Positions 22,493 through 33,000 of a stretch of DNA of 64,000 nt are shown piece after piece (position 1 is the first letter of the stretch; every line of letters begins with the position of its first letter). Source of the stretch: Sinotaia quadrata (lineage: Eukaryota > Mollusca > Gastropoda > Architaenioglossa > Viviparidae). A program made the translations under genes and the position numbers. Where the stretch lies: contig CM054182.1 in the NCBI GenBank assembly GCA_028829895.1, positions 32,235,879-32,299,878 of the forward strand. Direction: 5' to 3'. A model generated the notes under the pieces. It searched no databases. It saw only the letters and a list, made by a program, of their open reading frames with translations, and was not told where the DNA came from.

Positions 22493-22745
22493 TGAATAGT
22501 GCTCTGCTTATTGTCTTGTAGCTATTCTTACAGTGAGCTCACTAAAAGTGACTATGAGTAGTGCTCTGCTCATTGTCTTGTAGCTATTCTTGCAGTGAGC
22601 TCACTAAAGGTGACTGGTGAGTAGTGCTCTGCTCGTTATCTTGTAGCTATTCTTGCAGTGAGCTCACTAAAGGTGACTGGTGAGTAGTGCTCTGCTTATT
22701 GTCTTCTAGCTATTCTTGCAGTGGGCTCACTAAGGGCGATTGGTG
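22493..22745. repeat. 62-63-bp tandem repeat, 4 copies
   Basis: AGTAGTGCTCTGCTCATTGTC plus TTGTAGCTATTCTTGCAGTG and AGCTCACTAAAGGTGACTGGTG recurs at about 22493, 22556, 22618 and 22680. Confidence 0.95.
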
Positions 22746-22911
22746 AGTGAAAGAGCAAATAATTGTGTATGTATATATTTATACTTGTTATGAGTTGTAT
22801 CAACGTACGAAGAAGAATGAAAGTAACGAGTTTACAAGCTCAAGACGACTGACCTTCAGCACTTCAACTCTGTCAAGAGTACAAATCCTCCAACACACAA
22901 GGCAGGCTCAA

Positions 22912-23091
22912 GAATGCTGCCGAAATAAGGAATGATGCTACAGTCGGGAATGCTTTCATAATCAGGAATATTGTCACAATCAGGAACGCTGTCGCAAATA
23001 GGAATGCTGCCACAATAGGGAATGTTACCAGAATCCGGAAAACTGCCGGAATAAGGATTGCAGCCGGAATCAGGTCAACCGCCGAAATTAG
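22912..23091. repeat. 18-bp tandem repeat, 10 diverged copies
   Basis: Units such as GAATGCTGCCGAAATAAG, GAATGCTTTCATAATCAG and GAACGCTGTCGCAAATAG are all exactly 18 bp with no indel, though base identity is only moderate. The minus strand reads through as hydrophobic hexapeptides (about F-L-I-x-x-A), giving an 84-codon frame at 22873-23127. Constant length with diverged bases is unusual for a decaying array, but coding is not otherwise supported. Confidence 0.85.
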
Positions 23092-23127
23092 GATCACGTT
23101 GAACATTATGTTTCTTGAAGGAAGCAC

Positions 23128-24363
23128 AGATAATTCACCGTCACTTTCAGAAAGGTTCTCATGACATTATTAACATTGGCAAGAGCGGCACTGTCTGTTT
23201 TGTGTCATTGTGTATTCGAAATGTAGAAATCTAAATTCATTTTATTTATCTACTTCCTTTATCGCAAATAATTTATTTGTTTATATCGCCATGCTGCATT
23301 TGAATTTGTTAGTTGAATAAAAATAGCAATAGCAGTACATATATGTAATACCTGTTGTTTTGTGTATGAACAGTTCTGTGATGTATTTTGTGAGGAAAAA
23401 AAAGTGTTTTGTGCAGATTTTATAAGATTAAGACTCTATTAAGTCATCAGTGTCATCATAATTATTACCATTATCATATTATTGACATTAGTTCCTCAAA
23501 TAGGAGAATTGCCGTTATTAGGAAGTTAGAAAACTTGGCATACATACAAATGAAACTTTAGTCACACTTTCATTAGGCATCATTATACAAGTACTGTATT
23601 GCAATTTTTGAAAGTGTTTTCGTGTCACGTGATATAAGGTACGTGAAAACAAAGGGCACGGGTAGGACCCATTGATAGCTAGAATGTACGTACAAACAAT
23701 TCCCTTGCTGCAGACAACATTTTTATTCTCTATTTATAAACTCTTTACGAAGCACGCAGATGCAGTTCAAAGAATATAGAACTCATTCCAGAACGATCAA
23801 ACTTGATCCAACCTCCAGCACAGGTCACCACTGTGCACTCAGGCTATTATTGGCGACGCTCGGATCATCGCCCCTTGTTTGCAGTTCTATTCTGGATTTA
23901 AAAAATCTTAGGGAACAAGGGACGGATTAAGAACCAATTCTGAAATAGTCAGCCTTCTGAATTTGTTTCACCACGGTGTCTTATTACCGGCCGAACCTCT
24001 TTGACTAGAGTTCATCAAATTTCGACACCTCTCTTGCCTTCTAAGACCATCTCCCACACACCTGAGGAACGATTCAACTATATAGTCATGGCGGAAACAC
24101 GGTCGACCCATAATTATCACCACATGGGTCTTTCCAATATGATTCTTACGCTCTTTATGATTTTCGTTTTAAGTGCTTGACATTAACACGAAAGTGAGTA
24201 AGATAAAAGAAGACAATAAAAATTGACATACGGAAAAAACCGAAAAGGAAATTGAGAAAAAAGCCGACTGTGGAAGTCAGTAAATAAATGAGATCTACCC
24301 TGTTCGCTGATTGATTGACTTTGGAAATTTCCAAGATAGTTCTGATTTCGTACTTTCTGTCTC
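23128..24363. other. unique sequence, no recognised gene
   Basis: AT-rich to about 23620, then more mixed composition to 24180. No ORF, repeat or RNA gene was recognised. Confidence 0.5.
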
Positions 24364-24750
<387 letters not shown>

Positions 24751-25375
24751 ACTGAGAATGAGGTACAATCATAAAGTTATATAAGAAATTACAAGACTAA
24801 AACATTGAACTTTATTTGAAATTTAATACATACATCAGCTGTAATGAAAACAATTCCATCTGGAACATACGAGACATACGTGAGTGAAAAGTCTGAAGTA
24901 CTATGAAAGCTAGAACCATAAATGGTTTGAATTGATTCCCAACGCTTACTCTAGCTGAGAAGGACATTCTGCAAGTCTGTGAAAGAATGGTAAGTTAGTG
25001 CGCTGGACTAATTTTTTATTCTTTTGTGCGCAACACATGACCTTAGAATCGCCAAGAGAATAGCACTTGCCTCGAGAATTCAAGTTTAGTAAGACAGTGA
25101 TTAGCACGTGTAATTTATTCTGAAGTCAGGAATTTTTCCCAGAGGGTTGGAAACTATTTAAGGACTGAAATCACTAGACACGTCTTCAAGAATGGGTGCT
25201 TTCTCAAACATTATTTTTTTAAATGATAAAAATGAATGACATATTTATTATAAATCCATTTATCTTTTGTCCAGAATAGAATAAATGTCACTGCTGCCCT
25301 ATAAAATACGAAAATATTATTTTAAATTGATAAATTCATTTGTAATGCGATAAGTGTAAAGCGTTTTGTAGTGCA
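24751..25375. other. unique AT-rich sequence, no recognised feature
   Basis: No supported ORF, RNA gene or repeat. Confidence 0.5.
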
Positions 25376-25377
25376 TC

Positions 25378-25640
25378 CAATCAATGTCTTGCTATCAAAG
25401 ACTGGACATTGACAACAACATGCCGCCTTACTGTACATTCAATCAGTGTCATGTCATCAAACACTGGACATTGACAACAACATGCTGCCTTACTGTACAT
25501 TCAATCAGTGTCATGACATCGAAGATTGGACATTGACAAGAAGATGATGCCCTATAGTGCTTCCGTACAGTGTCATGTCAACAGAGAATTTGACAACCAA
25601 CATGATGTTCTGTAGTGTGTCTAATAAGTGTGATAATCAT
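25378..25640. repeat. 62-bp tandem repeat, ~4 copies
   Basis: CAATCAGTGTCATGTCATCA plus ACACTGGACATTGACAACAACATG repeats at 25378, 25440 and 25502, then degrades. Confidence 0.92.
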
Positions 25641-25845
25641 GGAGAGTGAGTATTGATAGTTGACATGAGAGTAAATGTCTTCGACACTGGACCTAGATTC
25701 TAGACAAGACACTTTAGCGGGTCACGTGCTTCTTAAAGACCTTTCTCAGGAGTATGAATGGTGAGAATCTCACCACCATTTAATTCGCACATATTAAAAA
25801 CAAAACGTGCATTGGCAAACGCTCAAATAAAAATAAGACAGTGTT

Positions 25846-26379
25846 TTACAGAATGGTAAGCATTTTTGGAAAGAAAAACTGCACGTTCAACAGAAGAGTC
25901 CTATCATGTCTGGCATCAAACGTTACGTCCAGCTGGGCGTCCGGAGACGTCCTAATAATAGCCCACATTCTGAACTCTTCTTTGTCTTCAAAATACACTC
26001 CCGGTAAAACCTGTGGATAGAAATCTCTTTTTTTATTATTAATTTTTATTTTTGATGCCAAGGGTCATAAGTTATTTATGTAGAGGGAGACTCTAAGCGC
26101 TGGACCCGCCGACCTTCCCTCCATATCAGCAGGCACAAAGTTCCAGAGCCAGGCTCCAGAGACTTGAAAACTATTGTTGTGTGCAATATAGGTCGATAGG
26201 TAGAAGAGACATTCAGTTGGTGCCTCTGGAGCTGGAATACAGATTAATTGGTTCTCTGTCTGATTGTGATTTACCGGCGTGTCGTTGATGTAGGTCATCT
26301 CGCTGTGACTGAGAGCCTTAATGAGATTAAAATTCCGACCGTATAATTCTGCAGGAGAACGTTTGGTGCTTAGTGCCAC
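25846..26379 (-). pseudogene. uncharacterised minus-strand reading frame interrupted by one TGA
   Basis: Two minus-strand frames (26379 to 26068, and 26061 to 25846) are in the same phase and are separated only by a TGA at 26065-26067, giving about 178 codons in all. The translation is of ordinary complexity. One stretch, SGAWLWNFVPADM, loosely resembles the LWN.LP segment near the end of LINE ORF2 proteins, but I cannot confirm that. It could be a decayed transposon ORF, two exons of an unknown gene, or chance. The 36-bp array begins just to the right. Confidence 0.25.
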
Positions 26380-26403
26380 GGTTGTGGGATTGTGAAGATA
26401 CTA

Positions 26404-26829
26404 GTTCAACTATTGTTTATATGTCTATGGAAGATAGATTTGAGACTTTTGTTGATATTTGAGACTATTGTTTATATGTCTTTGGAAGATAGATTTGAGA
26501 CTATTGTTTGTATGTCTATGGAAGATAGATTTGAGACTATTGTTTTTATGTCTATGGAAGATAGATTTGAGACTATTGTTTGTATGTCTATGGAAGATAG
26601 ATTTGAGACTATTGTTTGTATGTCTATGGAAGATAGATTTGAGACTATTGTTTATATGTCTATGGAAGATAGATTTGAGACTATTGTTTTTATGTCTATG
26701 GAAGATAGATTTGAGACTATTGTTTGTATGTCTATGGAAGATAGATTTGAGACTATTGTTTGTATGTCTATGGAAGATAGATTTGAGACTATTGTTTATA
26801 TGTCTAAGAAAGAAAGATTTGAGACTATT
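26404..26829. repeat. 36-bp tandem repeat, ~11 copies
   Basis: TTTGAGACTATTGTTTGTAT plus GTCTATGGAAGATAGA repeats every 36 bp. Copies differ mainly at one position (TTTATATG, TTTGTATG or TTTTTATG). Because 36 is divisible by three, two plus-strand frames of 141 and 204 codons run through it (12-residue repeats such as FETIVCMSMEDR). They lack a convincing start and flanking gene structure and are treated as artefacts. Confidence 0.95.
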
Positions 26830-28767
26830 GTTTTTATACGTAAGCGAAAAAAGTCGACAAAATTACTTTTGTTGTTATGTGTGACAGCAAAAAGAGACAA
26901 CAAAATGCAAATTGAAATAAAGAACATAGAACGCCATGAAATTAACCCGTTGCGTTGCAGTCGCTTTTCATTTTTTAGTTCATTGACCCATTCAATTATA
27001 GCTTAGCGGCAAACAACCTGACACGGTGCCACCCCTCAAAGCCTTTTTTCCCTAACAGCGAACGAGTTAAAGACTTAAGTTCTAGATAGAAAAGATGCAT
27101 TTTAAAACGTTTATTAAATATAAATATTCTCTAATAGTATGACTATATGTAAGCCTTAAAGGCGACACGACTCGGATGTAAGAAACCGGCTAGACCACGG
27201 TTTTTATCAGAGGTCTAATGAAAGGTACGAGAGCCAAAGGGGGAGTACTCGCGTTTCGAGATGGAGGGTGTGCATGGTGAGGTTTGGACAGATGAGGGGT
27301 GCACTGGAGTTAGCCAGTGAAACAGCACTTCACGTGTAGTTTTTATAACTTTTATGCTTAAAGCCTAAGGAATCAAGTTTTGAGGGCTATTTTTAAGCTT
27401 AAAATGTGTACAGCTTATATATTAGATTTCTAAGAATGTATTTCATGTATTATTTTCTGTACGTAACGTGAGGCATCAATTTTACAAGATTTGCATTCAT
27501 CATGTTTAATACTACAGTTTTGCGTAGTTTAAAGATTGCTTTCCATGAGTTTAATATCTAAGAAATATAATATTTACATATTATATTTTCTTTTCATATT
27601 TAAAGAATATATTATATTTAAATACTATACTTATGTATGGATACTACATTTTATCTTTCATATTCAGGGTGTATATTTCATATTTAGGGTGTATATTTTA
27701 GCACCTATACATGTTTTGATATTGATTGTAACTTTCATGCTTGAGGAATCCATTTTTTATTGACAATGTAGTAGATACAATATTATAACTTTCATACTTA
27801 AGGAATATTTTTTTATTTACAATTGTTTTGTGTTCAGTGTCCAAGAAATAAACTGTCAATACATTGAAAGTCAGAAAGTCATACAGTTGAAATGAACGGG
27901 TAGAAGAAATGTACGAGTCTTGCATCGACAAAGAAGTAAACTGGCCTATCATGAATGCGAAAATTTCACTCGCTTAATTTCAATTTTCTAGAATTAACGT
28001 ACGTTGGAAAGGGACAGGTGAAAACCGTATCATTGCAACTTTCTTTACCTATGAACCACTTTTCTTTCATGATTTGTTCTTGAGGTTTTTAAGAGTAAAG
28101 TTGAATGCTGACTGAATATATTATAAAGAATAAATTAATTAATAAATAAACACAAACAATATTTTTAAATAGTTCAGAGTATCCGACCTGAGTCAGCCTT
28201 CACCCCGTTTTGAACGCTAGTTCTTGGGGACGGAATTGGCTCTACAGTCTGTATCGCATGTGATATTTTATTAATAAATAAAAAAATAAGACAAGTCATC
28301 GAAAATGAATGAAGGTAATAAAACAATAATGTTATGAGGGAATCAAGCGAAATTCAGCGAAACGAGAGAAAGATCGATGGCTAGTGTTACCGATTAATGA
28401 AATTCGTAAATTATTGAATAAAATGCAGTTTTCTGAGGCAAAATATTATTTACTTTTCCTATTTAAACAAAACGCAGCAATACTAAAAATAAGTTTTAGA
28501 AAAGGAAAAAAAAGTGTAATGGACTATAAAGACTCCAAATGACTCTAAAATCTAAAAGTCAAAAGTTCAGGAACAATTGAGATTTTCCTTTCCTTCATTC
28601 GGCTGCATAAAAAAATAAATTAAATAAAATAAAAATACATAAAACCTACCTATTAGAAGGAGGTATATTTTGCAGCAATAAGAAAATGTTAGCATTTAAA
28701 ATTTTTTTTTTAAGTTTGACATCCTGTTGCTGAGGGCAAACACGATATATAGTTAGTCCTTTATACC
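26830..28767. other. AT-rich unique sequence, no recognised gene
   Basis: This holds only small local duplications, such as CATATTTAGGGTGTATATTT twice near 27657-27697. Frames at 27536-27763 and 27698-27952 are short and AT-driven. Confidence 0.5.
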
Positions 28768-29119
28768 GATCAGTACCCATGTAAACCTTGATCAGTACCT
28801 ATGTAAACCTTGATCAGTACCTATGTAAACCTTGATCAGTACCTATGTAAACCTTGATCAGTACCCATGTAAACCTTGATCAGTACCTATGTAAACCTTG
28901 ATCAGTACCTATGTAAACCTTGATCAGTACCTATGTAAACCTTGATCAGTACCCATGTAAACCTTGATCAGTACCCATGTAAACCTTGATCAGTACCCAT
29001 GTAAACCTTGATCAGTACCCATGTAAACCTTGATCAGTACCCATGTAAACCTTGATCAGTACCTATGTAAACCTTGATCAGTACCTATGTAAACCTTTAT
29101 CAGTACCTATGTAAACCTT
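28768..29119. repeat. 22-bp tandem repeat, 16 copies
   Basis: GATCAGTACCNATGTAAACCTT, where N is C or T, repeats every 22 bp with essentially no other variation until the last two copies. The order of the variable base is C TTT C TTT CCCCC TTT, so blocks of several units were copied together. Confidence 0.97.
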
Positions 29120-31216
29120 AGCAGCAATTGCAAGTCAGTTTGAAACTATTTCCATATTCATTCAATTTCCATATTCATTCAGTTTCTTTTTAAAGGTGTT
29201 TAAATGCAGGCCCCTCTTCTTATCCTAGGTACATTTGGTTACCGCGGTTCAACTTGGAGTTCAACTAAGACACAAAGGGAGCTTACTCCGTCTTTGACAG
29301 TTGCACTGCCGACGCGCCATGTTAAAGACATCCTGAGAATTCTTACCTTAAAGCACGCCAGACTGGGTCTCCTTGGCAACAGGCTTCAAATGAGAACTAT
29401 TGAAAACGCAATTTTAAATCTAGGCAAGAGAAGATAAATCTGCACAAAGAAATGAGCAATTTGTTTTATTCTCAATAAAGACACTGAGGCCTACGAAGAG
29501 AGTTTAAGTAGCGGGACCGTTTAACACATATATTGGTTATAGTGAACAAACTCTCAATTCTGATCGGTTGTTCGCATGCGTAATAATCAATAAACCAATA
29601 AACAGTGGAACGTTGAAGAGAGAGTGAAAAGTCAGCCTAATTGATTAATTACTTTGTCTAAGACACGCGGAACTAAAAGTGATCTATATTTACACTAGTG
29701 TACAGCTTTCCTACTGGCCAGGCCAGGGAGCTTAATTAGGTCACAGCGAGAGCCTACTAATCCTGAAGTAGAGCAAAGATTGTGATGAGGCTGAAGCAGG
29801 CAGTCCACACATAAAACAGTGTCCCCATTCATTTCTATGCACTCAGATCCGAATTAGTAACATCCTGCACCAACTGTGTAAAGAGTCGGGAAGAGACAGA
29901 AGGAGGGGTTTGTTCATTTTATTTTTAGTACACCTTGGGAGTTCGAACGCAATTTCCTGATCTTCCGCTAAGCAACGATAGAGACGTTACAGATCAAAAA
30001 CACCAGTTCTCTCCCTTCAAAGTCTATCGTTTCCCTTTTCTTACTCCAGGATGTGTGTGAGTGACGGCCAAAAGGCCACACACAAAAATCGCCACAGAAC
30101 TATTGTATGAACATCAGCAACAAAGGAATCTTTAGTTCATTGTCGACGATATTAGAACCCATAATTTGGAGTGCAGCCGAGCTCTTGGCAAGGTCAATGT
30201 GTTTGCTAAGCCATTCCATTGTTGACCGGATGTGTTTGTGGAGGACCTTCTCAGGTCCTTCAATGGCCGAGCTCAGACCAAAACGGTAGTTTCTAATCGA
30301 TGCAAATTGCGGGTGCCGACTCCATTCAAACGGATCGCGTTAAACGCTCAATCTCCAAAGACAGCGACCGGTGTGCGGTAACTGTTTGGTGAAAGGTTTA
30401 AATAGATCACTTTAGCAGTAAACAATCTCTGCCGTCGAGATCAAGCCCAACTTGAATCTATCATTTCGCATAGCTGTCTATTTCTGGTTCGATCCTCACT
30501 CTTGACACTGTATTACATATCTTTAACTTGCTGATCCCCCCTCCCTCCCCCCCCGAAAAATTAAATTAAATTAAATTAAATGTTGCAATAAATGTCACAA
30601 CTATTAAATAAAGTAGGATTAATATGAATATGAGGGAGGAAGAGATAAAAGGAAAGGAAGAGGGAAAGAAAGGAATAAAAGACCTAAGTAAGGGAGAAAA
30701 CTGTGCAGTCACCTTTCTGAATGATCGTTACCGAAGCAGTATTAGTGCATTGGTAACAAACTTCCAAGAAATACAGGACGTAGTTACCAATACAGCCTTA
30801 GTAAAATCTTCCAAGAAATGCAGGAAATAGTTGTCAGTGCCTTCCTCACACATTTACTAATAACAATAACACAAATAAAATATGTCTGGGTGAATAATAT
30901 ATCAATCGGCGTGTGTGGGAAATACTAATAAATAATAAAAAAATAAATGAAAATATCAATCTTAACTACAGCTACTAAACGTTTTCGTAAACAAAAAGAA
31001 ACCATAACACGCCCGAACAGAGGTAAACAAACACAAAACACTCAAATATATCTCACACATTATACAAAGACACTCACGTAACACATATCATTCTGAAAAG
31101 AAGTGACACAACACGCATACCTACACAAACAACATACAAAATCTCACAAACATTACGTAATTACAGAAAACACATGCTCACATCCTTCGCACGCATAGCT
31201 ACGATCACTATCACAC
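29120..31216. other. unique sequence; possible regulatory islands
   Basis: Mostly non-repetitive. 29,560-29,800 contains CCTAATTGATTAATTACTTTG and other TAATTA-type cores. 30,060-30,400 is of higher complexity, with ATCGATGCAAATTGC (octamer-like) near 30,296. A short (TTAAA)n run lies at 30,559-30,580. Plus-strand frames at 29204-29437 and 30107-30289 have no recognised domains. No gene is supported. Confidence 0.35.
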
Positions 31217-31345
31217 GCACGCACGCACGCACACACATATACGCACGCACACACACACACACGCACGCACGCACACACACATATACGCACACGCACACAC
31301 GCACGCACGCACGCACACACACATATACGCACACAAGCATAAACG
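31217..31345. repeat. (CACG)n / (CA)n microsatellite
   Basis: Interrupted ACGC/ACAC with ATATACGC spacers about 60-70 bp apart, suggesting internal duplication. Confidence 0.95.
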
Positions 31346-32325
31346 CACGCGCCTGGTTATTATTGTCAGTCACAAATTACCCGTAATACAAAATAAAGTC
31401 AACATGACGGCCGCGTTCAGGAGACCTCCATCCTAGCAACGTGGTCTTTTCCCGCTTTTATCCGAGCTGCCCGTGCCTGAACCGGCCGCGCCAACGGAAC
31501 ACGCAGTCAAGAGTCATACGGATAAGCACCTGGGGATTTCCCACAACTCTCGCCGTACCACTGCACGCATGATGTGTCTCTTGCACAAACAGTGGCGCCC
31601 CCCTCCTCTCGGAAACCTTTGGCTACTGAGTGGATGTCTTGCCAGGTCAGTTTGCTTTAGCGCAGATAAACGTCTTCCGCAGGGTTAAGAGATTGTCCAT
31701 ATTTCCAGGAACCTTCGGCCTAAAATAACCACCTTTGACGGAAATTCTATCGGTGCTGACGAAAATTAATATTGGCATTAAAGGCTGGGAAGACTGAGGA
31801 TGGTGGAGAGAAGGGGAGCAGCTCCCCATCCCCGTATTTTTTCGTTTTGCTCTAATGTGAAACAAGAGAATGGGTGATGGGTTTATGAACTCTTGTTTGT
31901 CAGAATGTCGGTATGGGCATGACGATGATTGGTAGGTTTTTGTTTTATTAAAATTATGTTATATGCCAGACGTTTAGTTCTGGAGTCGAACAATGCCTTC
32001 GCGTGTCAGTTTTACTATATATATTATATGATTTTTCAAAAAGGTCATTAAATAAAATTTCTCGAATTACAACTATTGATTTTCTATAGCAAACAAAACA
32101 GTATAATTTTTATATATTTTGATTTATTATCCTTTACACTCTCTTTAACATTCTGTTTCTATATCTTTGCACGGTACCTCATTAATGCTAATGTTAATGG
32201 CTACCTAAATCTGTGTAGGCTACTTTTTTCCGTCTTTTGTTCCGTCTCTTTCTACAAATTGGGAATATGCTAATTCATTTAATATCCTTTTACCAGTACT
32301 CACAAAACATCCTATTAAAATTTAT
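31346..32325. other. unique sequence, no recognised gene
   Basis: 31,400-31,760 is GC-richer and unique; the rest is AT-rich. No supported gene. Confidence 0.45.
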
Positions 32326-32329
32326 AAAT

Positions 32330-32880
32330 TCCTACAGCATAGATATATTCTTTAAACACTATGAACACTAGTTTGTTGTTTAAGATATATTCTTCAAACT
32401 CTATAAACCTAGTTCATTGCTTTAAATATATTCTCTAAACGCCACATGCCCTAGTTCATTGTTTTATAGATATATTCTCTAAACGCCACATGCCCTAGTT
32501 CATTGTTTTAGAGATATATTCTCTAAACGCCACATGCCCTAGTTCATTGTTTTAGATATATTCTCCAAACTCTCAGTATACTAGTTCAAACTTCTACATA
32601 TATTCCACAAACGCTATGTACAACAGTTCATTGCTTTAGACATGTTCTCCAAACTCTCTCCATACTAGTTCATTGCTTTAGACATGTTCTCCAAACTCTC
32701 TCCATACTAGTTCATGGCTTTAGACATGTTCTCCAAACTCTCTGTTTATTGCTTTAGACGTGCTCTCCAAACTCTCTCCATACTAGTTCATTGCTTTAGA
32801 CATGTTCTCCAAGCTCTGTGTACACTAGTGTATTGCTTTAGACATGTTCTGCAAACGTTATGTACACTATTTCATTGGTG
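32330..32880. repeat. ~42-60-bp degenerate minisatellite
   Basis: Units share TAGTTCATTGTTTTAGA-T-TATTCTCTAAACGCCACATGCCC in the left half (near-identical at 32430-32560) and TTCATTGCTTTAGACATGTTCTCCAAACTCTCTCCATACTAG (about 43 bp) in the right half. Confidence 0.88.
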
Positions 32881-32937
32881 TTGATTCTCATATCAATGAT
32901 AGTATTAGTTTTATTTACTGGTATTTATGATTGCTTT

Positions 32938-33000
32938 AAACACGTAAAGACGTATTATTTCTGTTGCCCACGTAAAGACGTATTATTTCTGTTGCCCACG
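32938..33000. repeat. 28-bp tandem duplication
   Basis: CACGTAAAGACGTATTATTT plus CTGTTGCC occurs twice, at about 32941 and 32969, then a partial third. Confidence 0.93.

Noticed and set aside
28768..29119. CRISPR-like regular repeat
   Set aside because: Units abut with no unique spacers and the genome is eukaryotic; it is a minisatellite.
30470..30520. tRNA/SINE B-box-like GGTTCGATCC
   Set aside because: No matching A box at the right distance and no cloverleaf could be drawn by eye; similar GGTTCGAA at 6768 was rejected for the same reason.
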